A DNA stretch of 64,000 bases. Origin: an uncultured Desulfovibrio sp. Lineage in GTDB: Bacteria; Desulfobacterota; Desulfovibrionia; Desulfovibrionales; Desulfovibrionaceae. The position numbers were made by a program, and so were the translations under genes. Shown piece after piece: positions 15,784 to 24,750 of this stretch. The stretch lies in assembly GCF_902477725.1 (NCBI RefSeq), contig NZ_CABSIF010000006.1, forward strand, positions 205,941 to 269,940. The letters run 5' to 3'. A model generated the notes under the pieces. That model was not told where the DNA came from, made no database searches, and was given only the letters and a program-made list of their open reading frames with translations. Each line of letters opens with the position of its first letter. Positions within the stretch are counted from its first letter, which is position 1.

Positions 15784-16917
15784 TTATGCCAGCGCCGAGG
15801 TTTTGCCGCCGTTCAGAAGGTTCAGGGCCAGGGCCTTTTCCTGCTTGAAGCGGTTGGCCACGGCTGCCTGAATATTGCTGTCGGAAGATCCAAACTGCCC
15901 CACGCGTATGTTGTACACGTTGTTGATGAGGTTGCGTTCATAGGCCGCATCGGTCGGTTTGCCGCTCATGGCGTGCGCCCGCTCGAAAATGCGGGCCGCG
16001 CCCGCAGGGCCGTGCTGCACGGATGTGCTCCAGATAACCTCGCGCATGGCTGTGGAAACCTTGTCGGGGTTCAGCCCGATGCGTTGCGCAATGGAATCCA
16101 GTGCGGGTTTGTAATGGCTCTGACGCACAAAGGCCTCCTGAAGATCCTCAAAACGCTGCGGCTGTTCGCTGGCGATGGCGCGCCAGGTGTCGGGCATGGC
16201 GCCCTTGCGGCTGCCGGTATTGCCGGGGCCGGAGGAACGCAGGCGCTTGGAAAGATCAGGCGCTTCTGTATCCAGAAAATCCAGAAAATCCTTCAGGCTG
16301 CCCGCGCGTGACGATACCTGATACTTACCGTAGGAGGTGCCGCCGTTGCGGTCATAGCCCACGGCGGCAATGCCGTCGCTGCCAGACTCAAAGCGGGCTG
16401 AAAGCTGACCGAGCTCCATGTCCTCGACCTTATGCGAGGCCTTGGTGCGGGCCTGAGCCTGGGGCTGGGTGCGCGAATGGACAAAATCGCCCATGCTGAG
16501 CCCCTTGACGCGGTTGTCCATGGCGCTGGTCATGGAGCGCAGATGCCGGGCAGTACCCATGCTGCGGGCAAGATCAAGGGTGGAGTTGCCGCCGGATACT
16601 GTTTGCATGAGGCTGTCAATGGCCTTGGTCTGCCGCATGTCGGTTTCTGCCTTGCTGAATACCTGCGTGCGGGCAAGATCGCTTGGCGAGCGCCCTGCCA
16701 GTACCATGCCCTGCTGCCCCATGTTCCCGGCCAGGGCCATGCCTGTGCGCTGCGTTTCGGCAGTGCTGGCGTTTTCCGCATTGGTGGTCTGGCCGCTCAT
16801 GATGTTGGCAAAGGACGCGGGGTTTCCGGCCTGCGCAGGCGCAGTGCGGCGTGGAGCTCCCGCCTGGGCCTTTTGTGCATCAGATGGGGGGCGGATCAGA
16901 AAATTGGAAAGTGCCAT
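15784..16917 (-). CDS. Lysozyme/chitosanase-like peptidoglycan-active protein
   Basis: The 377-residue product has a disordered, Ala/Gln-rich first half and a C-terminal domain starting near residue 170. That domain has the pattern of VgrG-related or chitosanase-like muramidases: a likely catalytic Glu in RFESGSDGIAAVGYD followed by GGTSYGKYQVSS and then helices ending IRVGQFGS. It may cut peptidoglycan during flagellum passage, as FlgJ does elsewhere, but the domain is not the FlgJ glucosaminidase. The start at 16917 is fixed by AGGAGG. It is first in the operon, directly behind a sigma-54 promoter. Confidence 0.7.
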   Translation of the reverse strand: MALSNFLIRPPSDAQKAQAGAPRRTAPAQAGNPASFANIMSGQTTNAENASTAETQRTGMALAGNMGQQGMVLAGRSPSDLARTQVFSKAETDMRQTKAIDSLMQTVSGGNSTLDLARSMGTARHLRSMTSAMDNRVKGLSMGDFVHSRTQPQAQARTKASHKVEDMELGQLSARFESGSDGIAAVGYDRNGGTSYGKYQVSSRAGSLKDFLDFLDTEAPDLSKRLRSSGPGNTGSRKGAMPDTWRAIASEQPQRFEDLQEAFVRQSHYKPALDSIAQRIGLNPDKVSTAMREVIWSTSVQHGPAGAARIFERAHAMSGKPTDAAYERNLINNVYNIRVGQFGSSDSNIQAAVANRFKQEKALALNLLNGGKTSALA

Positions 16918-16957
16918 GTGTTCCTCCTGCGGGGCTGAGGCTCCGCGTTGAGGAAAA

Positions 16958-16973
16958 AGCAAGTACAGTGCCA
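16958..16973 (-). promoter_or_regulatory. Sigma-54 promoter of the 13042-16917 operon
   Basis: On the minus strand the sequence TGGCACTGTACTTGCT matches the sigma-54 consensus TGGCACG-N4-TTGCW at every defined base but one, with the required GG and GC spacing. It lies 41 bp upstream of the start codon, leaving a short leader. Such promoters need an enhancer-binding activator and are common for flagellar genes. Confidence 0.82.
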
Positions 16974-17157
16974 ACTCTGGATATGCGCGGGTAAAACGAC
17001 AGGTTATATTTTGCGGATCGGGCCTGCGCCGGAATGCTGACGCTGGCGCAGGAACCAGTCCGGGCCGCCGTCAATAACAAGGGCAACCGACTCTGTCGGT
17101 TGCCCTTGGGAAAGACAATGGGGTGGGAGTCAGGCCGGGCCTTCCGCGCGGAAGCAG

Positions 17158-17793
17158 CTACTGCTTGGCGGGTTGGGTTGGTGCTTCTTCGGTGTTGGCG
17201 CGGTGAACGGAAGTCGCCAGTTCCTTGGCAAGGGTTTCGGCAAAGACCGGGGGCATGCCCGCGCCCGTCTTGAATTCCTGATGGACGAGCAGGGCAATGC
17301 GCATCTGGCTGCTGCCAACGGCATTGCGTTTGCCAATGTTTTTGAGGTTTGTGCGGCGGGAACCCTGAGTGCTGGGGACATGGCGCTGCACCAGCAATAC
17401 ATCCGCCACCATGGCGGTGCCGCCCTTGCCGCTCAGTTGCGAGGGGGCGTCATACCCGGCAGTCACCACCTGACGGGCGGTTTCCGGTGCGGTTGTTCCG
17501 GCAGCGAGCACTACAATCTGAAGAATGTAGCCAGCCTCGCTGGGGTTTGGCACTACCGTGTAGCCCTTGCGTTGCAGCCATGTTTCCACCTGGGTGCGCA
17601 GGCCGAAAATCTTGTTGGTATTGTCGCGCACGTTGACATAAACCGCCGGATGGATGTTCACATCGGCTTCCGGCTCCTCAATCTGGCCCTGGCGCAGCAC
17701 TTCCACACGTGCGGCGTCCGCCGGTTGGCGCACGCACCCGCACAGGGAGGCAAATGCCAGGCACAGCATCAGAATATAACGGATAAAGGACAT
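17158..17793 (-). CDS. TraT-like outer-membrane lipoprotein 1
   Basis: A 211-residue lipoprotein: signal peptide MSFIRYILMLCLAFASLCGC with the modified Cys at residue 20. The mature part has TraT-family elements, such as AVYVNVRDNTNK, TQVETWLQRKGYTVVPNPSEAGYILQ and a later VADVLLVQRH. TraT proteins give surface exclusion on F plasmids; chromosomal relatives in deltaproteobacteria have no assigned role. The start at 17793 has AAGGAG. A second TraT-like gene lies just upstream on the same strand. Confidence 0.75.
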   Translation of the reverse strand: MSFIRYILMLCLAFASLCGCVRQPADAARVEVLRQGQIEEPEADVNIHPAVYVNVRDNTNKIFGLRTQVETWLQRKGYTVVPNPSEAGYILQIVVLAAGTTAPETARQVVTAGYDAPSQLSGKGGTAMVADVLLVQRHVPSTQGSRRTNLKNIGKRNAVGSSQMRIALLVHQEFKTGAGMPPVFAETLAKELATSVHRANTEEAPTQPAKQ

Positions 17794-17917
17794 ACGGCTC
17801 CTTTGAGATGCCGCCGCCAAAAAGGCGCGGATCTGAGTTGTATTCGGGGGGGGGAGATAGTATTTGCGACCAGCCTCGCCGGGCGAGGGCCGGAATGCGG
17901 ATAGCGTTGGCGCGAAA

Positions 17918-18628
17918 TCAGGAGCGCAGCGACTCGAGAATTTTTCGGCTTAATGTGTCCTCTAGGGCGGGCAGGATTTCCTCCTTGCCCATGTTGGCTC
18001 CTTCAGCGCGCACCGTGGTGCGGTGCATGTCCGCATCTGACGGTTCCCGTCCGTTGCGGCCCACGCCTACAAGAGCTTTCATTCCCCATATTTTGCTTTT
18101 GCCGGAACTGTCCAGCAGGGCCACGCCCAGGCCAAGGGCCGCTCCGGCACCTGCCCCCCAGGCTGCCCCGCTTCTGCCGCCGGTTGTGCCGCCAAGCAGC
18201 ACGCCCAGCATGGCTCCGGTGGCGGTTGAACCCAGGGCATGTCCTGCGCTCACAGGCGCGTTGCGCGAACCCAGAGGGTAGATGTCCTCCACCTTCACGC
18301 GTATGAGCAGGTCTGCCTTTTGCGCCGAATCGGCGGGGGTCAGATCTTTTTCGCTCTGTAAATAACTCGTGAGCATGGATTCAAAGTCGGCGTTAAACGA
18401 GGCGTCGCCGCCGCTCACTGTCACGTGCACGGTCTGCCCTTTGCGCACCTGCACACTTTGCAGCGGCGCATCAGAAACGTCTGCATCTCTGCTTGGCTGC
18501 GCTTCGGAATCTGCGGCAGGTGGGGTGCCCGGCTGCTCCTGATGCGTGGCGCAACCCGCGCCAAAAGCAAGCAGGGTCAGCAGGCACAGAACAGCGGCAA
18601 AGTTACGTGGCAGAAAACAGATTGGCAT
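17918..18628 (-). CDS. TraT-like outer-membrane lipoprotein 2
   Basis: A 236-residue lipoprotein with signal MPICFLPRNFAAVLCLLTLL and lipobox AFGAGC. After an Asp/Pro-rich linker comes a TraT-like domain: VHVTVSGGDASFNADFES, YLQSEKDLTPADSAQKADLLIRV, and a glycine-rich hydrophobic stretch (TGAMLGVLLGGTTGGRSGAA) typical of the membrane-associated part of TraT. It shares the domain plan with the downstream neighbour (124 bp apart) but is clearly diverged. AAGGAA precedes the start. Function is unknown. Confidence 0.7.
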   Translation of the reverse strand: MPICFLPRNFAAVLCLLTLLAFGAGCATHQEQPGTPPAADSEAQPSRDADVSDAPLQSVQVRKGQTVHVTVSGGDASFNADFESMLTSYLQSEKDLTPADSAQKADLLIRVKVEDIYPLGSRNAPVSAGHALGSTATGAMLGVLLGGTTGGRSGAAWGAGAGAALGLGVALLDSSGKSKIWGMKALVGVGRNGREPSDADMHRTTVRAEGANMGKEEILPALEDTLSRKILESLRS

Positions 18629-19022
18629 ATGCTTCCTTGCAATTTTGAACGACACTATCATAAATAGCGCAGATTGGCCTTGCTGTCCAGTTTGGCACGG
18701 TTGGCCCCAGGGTAAGCGGTGTTGGCGCATGGCACTGAGACAGGTCGGGACTTGACAAATGCTTCGTACTTGACGCTATTGGTTGTGTCGCGCATGGCCG
18801 CCAACGGGGCGTTATGGCGCTGCAATGGATTTTGGCAACGAAAAATAATCGTTGCGAGGGCGTGTTGCGTTGCGATTGCACGTAAGAAAAATTGCGCGAA
18901 AACGCCGCGCTGGCAACCATATAAGTGACGGTGCAGGGTGCGGGCGGCAGCCACGCGATGGCGTGAGCGTTAACAGGGCCGCGCGTCTTTTGCCGGCAAG
19001 CACGAGATAACCGAGGGGCAGC
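18629..19022. other. Intergenic region upstream of topA
   Basis: About 390 bp between the divergent TraT-like gene and topA with no plausible coding sequence. A TTGACA at 18752-18757 followed 17 bp later by GCTATT is a weak sigma-70 candidate for topA. The rest shows no clear hairpin with a U-run and no repeat. Confidence 0.5.
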
Positions 19023-21263
19023 ATGGGCAAACAGCTTATCATTGTGGAATCACCCGCCAAGGTGAAGACCATCAAGAAGTTTCTGGGGCCGCAGTACATG
19101 GTGCAGGCCAGTGTTGGCCATGTGCGCGACCTGCCGTCCAGCTCGCTTGGTGTGGACGAAGCCAACGACTTTGCGCCGCACTACGAGGTTATAGACAATA
19201 AAAAGAATGTGGTCAGCGAACTCCGCGCTGCCGCTTCCAAAGCCGATACCGTATATCTTGCGCCCGACCCCGACCGTGAGGGAGAGGCCATTGCCTGGCA
19301 TGTAGCGGAGCTTATCCGCGACAAAGCCAAGGACATCAAACGTATCCAGTTCAACGAGATCACGGCCAAGGCGGTGAAAGAAGCCCTGGCGCATCCGCGC
19401 GAGCTCAACGGGCATCTTTTTGACGCCCAGCAGGCCCGCCGTGTGCTGGACCGTCTGGTGGGCTACAAAATTTCGCCCCTGCTGTGGAAGTCCATCAAGC
19501 GCGGTATTTCTGCCGGGCGTGTGCAGTCAGTGGCCCTGCGCCTCATCGTTGAGCGCGAGGAGGCCCGCGAGGTCTTCAAGCCCGAAGAATACTGGCTGTT
19601 CAAGGCTCTGCTGGCTGCGGACGTTCCGCCGCCCTTCAAGGCCGAGCTTGCCAAGGTGGGCGGCAAAAAGGCTGTGGTCAGCAATGCGGCCCAGGCCAAG
19701 GATATTGAAGACGCCATGGCGGGCAAGCCCTTTGTGGTGGAAAGCGTGGAAGAAAAAGAGCGCGAACGCGCTCCGCAGCCGCCTTTCATTACCTCAACCT
19801 TGCAGCAGGCTGCCAACCAGCGCCTCTCGTACACGGCCAAGCGCACCATGAATATTGCCCAGCGTCTGTACGAAGGCGTTGAACTGGGCGACAGGGGGCT
19901 TACGGCCCTCATCACTTACATGCGTACCGACTCCACACGCATTGCCGATGAAGCCCGCGATGCGGCCAAGGCCTTTATTGAAGGCAGTTTTGGCAAGGAA
20001 TATCTGCCCAAGCGGGCCAGGGTCTACAAGGCCAAGGGCGGCGCGCAGGACGCGCATGAAGCCATCCGCCCTGTTGACGTGGCCATCACGCCAGATGAGG
20101 TGAAAACTCACCTGCCGCCGGAGCAGTACAATCTTTATCGGCTCATCTGGTCGCGCTTTGTGGCCTCGCAGATGGCCGGGGCGCGCTTTCACGACACCAC
20201 GGCCAGTATTGCCTGCGCGCATACGCAGTGGAAAGCCAAGGGCGAGCGCCTGTTGTTCCCCGGTTTTCTGGCGGCCATGCCGCGCGGCAAGGATGAGGCG
20301 GACGCTGAGCTGCCGCCCCTGACCGCTGGGCAGACGCTCACGCTCGAAAAGCTCGACAAGGAACAGAAGTTCACCCAGCCCCCGGCCCGCTTCAGCGAAG
20401 CAAGCCTTGTGCGCGAGCTGGAAGAACTGGGCATCGGGCGTCCTTCAACCTATGCGGCCATTATTTCCACCCTTCAGGACAGGGAATACGTGAGCCTGAA
20501 GGAACGCCATTTTGTGCCCACCGACCTTGGGCGCGTGGTATGCACCCAGCTTGTGGAGCATTTCGGCAAGCTCATGGACGTGGGTTTCACCGCTCAGATG
20601 GAAGAAAACCTGGACAAGGTGGCCGAAGGTCAGGAACAGTGGGTCGAACTGCTGCGGCGTTTTTCGGAAGATTTCAATCCCACGCTGGCGGCTGCGTCCA
20701 AAAATATGAAGAGCCTCAAGGGGGGCATGCCCGCGAACCTGCCCTGCCCGGAGTGCGGCAAGGATCTGCTCATCAAGTTTGGCAAGGCCGGGGCTTTTCT
20801 GGCCTGTTCGGGCTATCCGGAATGCCGCTACACCAGCAATTTTGAACGCACGGAAGACGGCACCGTGGAAGCCGTGGCCCAGGAAAAACCCCAGTATGAA
20901 AAGGTGGGGGACTGCCCGCAGTGCGGCAAAGACCTGGTGATCAAGAAGTCCCGCACGGGCAGCAGCTTCATTGCCTGCACGGGCTATCCCGATTGCAAGT
21001 ACGCGGCTCCGCTTTCCACCGGGGTGCCTTGCCCGCGTTGCGGCAAGGGCTCGCTGGTTGAAAAAAGCACCAAGCGCGGCAAGATATTCTATTCATGCGA
21101 CCAGTACCCGCAGTGTGATTTTGCCCTGTGGGACAAACCCGTGCCCGGCCCCTGCCCACGGTGCAATTCGCCCTATCTGATTGAAAAGAAAAGCCGCGAT
21201 GGCGCAAAGGTCATCTGCCCTGTCAAAGGGTGCGGCTATGTGAAGGAGGATGGAGATGGGTAA
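19023..21263 (+). CDS. topA: DNA topoisomerase I (type IA)
   Basis: Relaxes negative supercoils by single-strand passage. The 746-residue product begins LIIVESPAKVKTIKKFLG, has the TOPRIM acidic centre DPDREGEAIAWH near residue 83, and the active-site tyrosine (residue 299) in ALITYMRTDSTR. The C-terminus carries four tetracysteine zinc-ribbon units in tandem (CPECGKD, CPQCGKD, CPRCGKG, CPRCNSP) ending just before the stop. Length and architecture are normal for bacterial TopA. The next gene overlaps its end by 8 bp. Confidence 0.97.
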   Translation: MGKQLIIVESPAKVKTIKKFLGPQYMVQASVGHVRDLPSSSLGVDEANDFAPHYEVIDNKKNVVSELRAAASKADTVYLAPDPDREGEAIAWHVAELIRDKAKDIKRIQFNEITAKAVKEALAHPRELNGHLFDAQQARRVLDRLVGYKISPLLWKSIKRGISAGRVQSVALRLIVEREEAREVFKPEEYWLFKALLAADVPPPFKAELAKVGGKKAVVSNAAQAKDIEDAMAGKPFVVESVEEKERERAPQPPFITSTLQQAANQRLSYTAKRTMNIAQRLYEGVELGDRGLTALITYMRTDSTRIADEARDAAKAFIEGSFGKEYLPKRARVYKAKGGAQDAHEAIRPVDVAITPDEVKTHLPPEQYNLYRLIWSRFVASQMAGARFHDTTASIACAHTQWKAKGERLLFPGFLAAMPRGKDEADAELPPLTAGQTLTLEKLDKEQKFTQPPARFSEASLVRELEELGIGRPSTYAAIISTLQDREYVSLKERHFVPTDLGRVVCTQLVEHFGKLMDVGFTAQMEENLDKVAEGQEQWVELLRRFSEDFNPTLAAASKNMKSLKGGMPANLPCPECGKDLLIKFGKAGAFLACSGYPECRYTSNFERTEDGTVEAVAQEKPQYEKVGDCPQCGKDLVIKKSRTGSSFIACTGYPDCKYAAPLSTGVPCPRCGKGSLVEKSTKRGKIFYSCDQYPQCDFALWDKPVPGPCPRCNSPYLIEKKSRDGAKVICPVKGCGYVKEDGDG

Positions 21264-22416
21264 GAAAAACGAGGCCTCTCTGTTGCCTTCAAACGGCGAA
21301 GGCCCCAAGGGCACGCCGGAATCTCTGGTGACAACCCCGTGGGAAGACACGCTTGAAGCCCGCGCCGCGGCCCTGCTGACGGGGGGCGAACCTCTGGTGC
21401 TTGTGACTGTGGTGAGCCGCACAGGCTCTGCCCCGCGCGAAGCCGGAACCCGCGCCCTTCAGACGCGCAACGGATTTGAAGGAACAGTGGGCGGCGGCCT
21501 GCTTGAAGCCCGCGCCATGGAAGCGGCCCGCAACAGCCTTGCAAGCGGCCTTTCTGCGCGTGTTTCGTGCGACATGAGCGGCTTTACGCCCAACAGCGAC
21601 ATGATCTGCGGCGGCGGTATGGAAGTACTGTGCGAGGTGCTCGCACCACGTCAGGCTGAAATGTTCGCCCTTGCGGCAGAGGTGCTGCGGCTGGGCGGTC
21701 GGGGCGCATGGCTGGTTGAACTGCGCCAGGACGGCGTTTCGCTGCATGGCGAGGCGGAAACCCCGCAGCGGCGGCTGTTTGTGGACGCCTTGCCGGAGCA
21801 TGCCGTTCAGCCCGAAGGCGTGACCCTGGGGCTGGACGCGGTAAACTCCCAGCTTGAGACGCGCAAGGGCCGCCCTGGCCTGGTAGACGTGGACGGACGC
21901 ATCTTTTACGTGGAACCTCTGGATGCGCCACCTGTGCTCCTGCTGTGCGGCGGCGGGCACGTGTCGCTGGAAGTTGCGCGGCTGGCCCATTCTTGCGGCT
22001 TTGTGGTGGATGTGGTCGATGACCGCGAAGAGTTTTCCAATGCGGGGCGCTTCCCCATGGCCCGCCATTGCCGGGTTTTGCCGGGCTACGAAAATCTTGT
22101 GCAGACCTGCGACATCGGGCGCAGACATTTTGTGGCCATTATCACGCGCGGGCACAGTTTTGACCGTGAGGCCTTGGCTCAGGCCCTGACAAGTCATGCC
22201 CAGTATGTGGGGATGATCGGCAGCAGAACCAAGCGCGAACAGGTCTATGCCGCTTTGCGCAAGCAGGGTGTGCCGGATGCGGAACTGGCTGCCGTATGCT
22301 GCCCCATTGGCCTTTCTATAGAGGCGGAAACCCCGCAGCAGATTGCAGTTTCCATCGTGGCCGAACTGCTGGCCGCCCGTGCCGGAACCCTGATGCGCCT
22401 GCGGTTTGACGACTAG
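21256..22416 (+). CDS. XdhC/CoxI-family molybdoenzyme maturation protein
   Basis: Proteins of this family bind molybdenum cofactor and insert it, after sulfuration, into xanthine dehydrogenase or CO dehydrogenase-type enzymes. The 386-residue product has the N-terminal XdhC domain (VSRTGSAPREAGTRAL, GTVGGGLLEARAMEAA) and a C-terminal Rossmann domain (LLLCGGGHVSLEVARLAHSCGF, MIGSRTKREQVYAALRKQG, CCPIGLSIEAETPQQIAVSIVAELLA). The start at 21256 is chosen because AAGGAGG is properly spaced from it and not from the ATG at 21250. It overlaps topA by 8 bp. No client molybdoenzyme gene is in the window. Confidence 0.88.
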   Translation: MGKKNEASLLPSNGEGPKGTPESLVTTPWEDTLEARAAALLTGGEPLVLVTVVSRTGSAPREAGTRALQTRNGFEGTVGGGLLEARAMEAARNSLASGLSARVSCDMSGFTPNSDMICGGGMEVLCEVLAPRQAEMFALAAEVLRLGGRGAWLVELRQDGVSLHGEAETPQRRLFVDALPEHAVQPEGVTLGLDAVNSQLETRKGRPGLVDVDGRIFYVEPLDAPPVLLLCGGGHVSLEVARLAHSCGFVVDVVDDREEFSNAGRFPMARHCRVLPGYENLVQTCDIGRRHFVAIITRGHSFDREALAQALTSHAQYVGMIGSRTKREQVYAALRKQGVPDAELAAVCCPIGLSIEAETPQQIAVSIVAELLAARAGTLMRLRFDD

Positions 22417-22447
22417 AGCAGCTGACAATGAAATGAGTTAGCTGCTT

Positions 22448-22475
22448 GGCAAGAATTTTTTTGAAAATTCTTGCC
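22448..22475 (+). terminator. Hairpin after xdhC
   Basis: Perfect 12-bp inverted repeat GGCAAGAATTTT/AAAATTCTTGCC with a 4-base TTTG loop. A U-run is inside the stem but not after it, so it is only terminator-like. It could also be a dispersed repeat. Confidence 0.5.
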
Positions 22476-22632
22476 GCGAAATGCGGGCAGGCAGGCTTTT
22501 GCCTTCTGTTGGCGTCTTTCAGGTGCTAACTGGCCCTGAAAGGCGAATGTGCGCCGCTCCACCGCGCAGTTGCCTGCTGCCGGATTGCCGAGTGCGCAGA
22601 TACTTCATCCCTTACCCTCCAAGGCGCTTTGC

Positions 22633-23274
22633 ATGACCCTTACAATTGTCGCCCTGCTGTTCCTCCTGCTTGTAGGCATTTATATAAATGCCAGGATGCG
22701 TACTGCGCGCCATCTGCGCTGCATCGCAGAGGAGAAGGGCGATATTGCCAGGGCCTCCGGCATGACGGCCAGCATTGGCGTTTTTTATCCTGATGTAAGC
22801 GCCACCGTTGTTATGGGCGTTTCTGAGGAAATCGGGGCGTGTTATTACCGTGTGCTGCGCGACGGCAAGGTCATCAACCGCAGCCGTATCAATCTGGCCA
22901 ACATCAAGCGTGTGGAACTGTTGATCAACGGCGATGTGCGCAAGGTGGGTATTTCATCCGCCCAGGCCACCAGTTTCCTCAAGGCCACCGACGTGGCAGG
23001 CAGAATACTTACCCAGTATTCCCCGGCAGACCTGCGCGTCATGCTGCGTGCTGGCCTGCGGATTGTCTTTATGGGCGAAAATGGCGCAGAGAAGCAGCTT
23101 GAGATAACAGTGCTGCGCATGACTGACGAGCGTCACAAGTTCAAGCGCATGGAGCTGTTCAAGGATACCGTATGGTGGGTGGTCTTTCTGGACAGCGCAA
23201 GCGCCAATGCCAGACACATCAGGGAGTACTTTGAGAAGAGTGAAACCCCTGATTCTGATGGAGAATTTTTCTAA
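22633..23274 (+). CDS. Membrane-anchored protein of unknown function
   Basis: A 213-residue protein I do not recognise. One N-terminal membrane helix (LTIVALLFLLLVGIYINARM) is followed by a soluble domain with mixed alpha/beta character: CIAEEKGDIARASGM, a strand-rich VINRSRINLANIKRVELLING, and a C-terminal VWWVVFLDSASANARHIREYF. No catalytic motif is visible. The start at 22633 is preferred over the ATG at 22549 because the longer version would put a Pro/Ala-rich tail before the membrane helix. It stands alone between xdhC and the efflux operon. Confidence 0.75.
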   Translation: MTLTIVALLFLLLVGIYINARMRTARHLRCIAEEKGDIARASGMTASIGVFYPDVSATVVMGVSEEIGACYYRVLRDGKVINRSRINLANIKRVELLINGDVRKVGISSAQATSFLKATDVAGRILTQYSPADLRVMLRAGLRIVFMGENGAEKQLEITVLRMTDERHKFKRMELFKDTVWWVVFLDSASANARHIREYFEKSETPDSDGEFF

Positions 23275-23630
23275 AAAAATAGCTAGTAATTTCAGTATGT
23301 TATAAAAAAATACCCCGATATCGTAACTACTTGAAATTACAAAGAATAATCACCATCAACATTTGGCTGCCCACCCGCCCGATACATTGCTTTTTGGCGT
23401 GAACTGTGCTTTTTAAAGGGGTGGTTTACTGCAATTGTCGATGAGTTTATCAGGCTGGGGCCGTATGACGCCCCCAACGCGTCATGAGGCGCTTGTTCGC
23501 GCCAAATCTTTCATGCTGATCCCCCCCAGGAACGACGTTTAGCGATGACCCGTCTCGGTGGAAAATTAAGCCACCGCCGTTACGCCGTGCGTGTTTTGAG
23601 CGCCGTGCGCCACGCCATATGGAGTTATTC
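23275..23630. other. Intergenic region upstream of the RND operon, with inverted repeats
   Basis: About 356 bp without a plausible gene. It opens AT-rich, unlike its surroundings, and holds a perfect 9-bp inverted repeat GTAATTTCA (23286-23294) and TGAAATTAC (23332-23340). A second hairpin CGGTGG/CCACCG lies at 23556-23576. The first may be a terminator or operator; the second is in the likely 5' leader of the efflux mRNA. No regulator gene is adjacent. Confidence 0.5.
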
Positions 23631-24743
23631 ATGAGTATCAGATCTATTGCAAAAATTTCAGTTGTATTGGGGCTTTGCCTTGCCCTTGTCGCCTGCGAGA
23701 GCGACAAAAAAGGACAGCCCGACATGCGCTTGCCGGTGTCGGCTGTTGAAGTAACCGTTGCCGATGCCTCCTGGCCCAGCCAGTTCCAGGCGCAGGCCTC
23801 AGGTTCACGCGCTGTTGAAGTGCGCGCCCGCGTTCAGGGTATTATTGAAAAGCGTCTGTATAACGAAGGCGATTTCGTAAAGGCCGGACAGCAGATGTTC
23901 CAGCTTGAACGCGACCAGTACGAAGCCCAGGTACAGCAGGCGCAGGCCCAGTACGTGAACGCGGAACGTGAATGGAAGCGCATTCGCCCTCTGTACGAAA
24001 AGAACGCCGTTTCGCAGAAAGACCGCGATTCTGCCTTGGCCGCGTATGACAGCGCCAAGGCATCCCTGCGTCAGGCCAAGATCAATCTGGATTACTGCCA
24101 GGTGGTGGCTCCTGTTTCCGGCTACAGCAGCAAGGAAAACTACACCCCCGGTAACCTGGTGAGCAACAACTCGCTGCTTACCTATGTGAACCAGACAGAC
24201 CCCATGTACATTGACTTTTCCATTGCCGCCCCTGACCGCATGCTGCGCCAGCAGCTTGCAGCCTCGGGCATCCTGGTGTTCCCGAAGGACAACCGCTACA
24301 AGGCCAGGTTGCGCCTGCTGGACGGCACCATGTACGGCACGGAAGGCGAAGTGACCTTTATCGATAGCCAGGTGCAGCCCACCACGGGCGTTATCAAGGC
24401 CCGCGCGGTGTTTCCCAATGCCGACGGGCAGATTATGCCCGGGCAGTATGTGCGCCTGTTTGTGGAAGGCGACATCCTCAAGAACGCCATTCTTATTCCG
24501 CAAAAGTGCGTTATCGTGACCCAGAAGGGTACCGTGGTCATGGGGCTGGACAAGGACGACAAAGTCTACGCCATTCCCATCACTGTGACTGTGGCTGTGG
24601 GAGATCAATATCTGGTGGGTTCCGGCCTCAAGGGTGGGGAGCGCATCATCAGTGAAGGTATCATCAAAGCCCGTCCCGGGACTCAAGTGCGCGTGCAGCA
24701 AGCCGGTGGGCAGCAGCCCCAGGATGCCGCGCCGAAGAAGTAG
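23631..24743 (+). CDS. RND efflux periplasmic adaptor lipoprotein (AcrA/MexA type)
   Basis: Membrane-fusion subunit linking the inner-membrane pump to the outer-membrane channel. The 370-residue product has a lipoprotein signal ending LGLCLALVAC, the lipoyl half-motif EVRARVQGIIEKRLYNEGDFVKAGQ, a coiled-coil hairpin (residues about 95-160, QAQAQYVNAEREWKRIRPLYEKNAVSQ region), and the second lipoyl and beta-barrel parts through PGQYVRLFVEGD. The start at 23631 is preferred over 23619 because of GGAG spacing. It leads a three-gene operon, 7 bp before the pump gene. Confidence 0.92.
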   Translation: MSIRSIAKISVVLGLCLALVACESDKKGQPDMRLPVSAVEVTVADASWPSQFQAQASGSRAVEVRARVQGIIEKRLYNEGDFVKAGQQMFQLERDQYEAQVQQAQAQYVNAEREWKRIRPLYEKNAVSQKDRDSALAAYDSAKASLRQAKINLDYCQVVAPVSGYSSKENYTPGNLVSNNSLLTYVNQTDPMYIDFSIAAPDRMLRQQLAASGILVFPKDNRYKARLRLLDGTMYGTEGEVTFIDSQVQPTTGVIKARAVFPNADGQIMPGQYVRLFVEGDILKNAILIPQKCVIVTQKGTVVMGLDKDDKVYAIPITVTVAVGDQYLVGSGLKGGERIISEGIIKARPGTQVRVQQAGGQQPQDAAPKK

Positions 24744-24750
24744 GTAGCAT

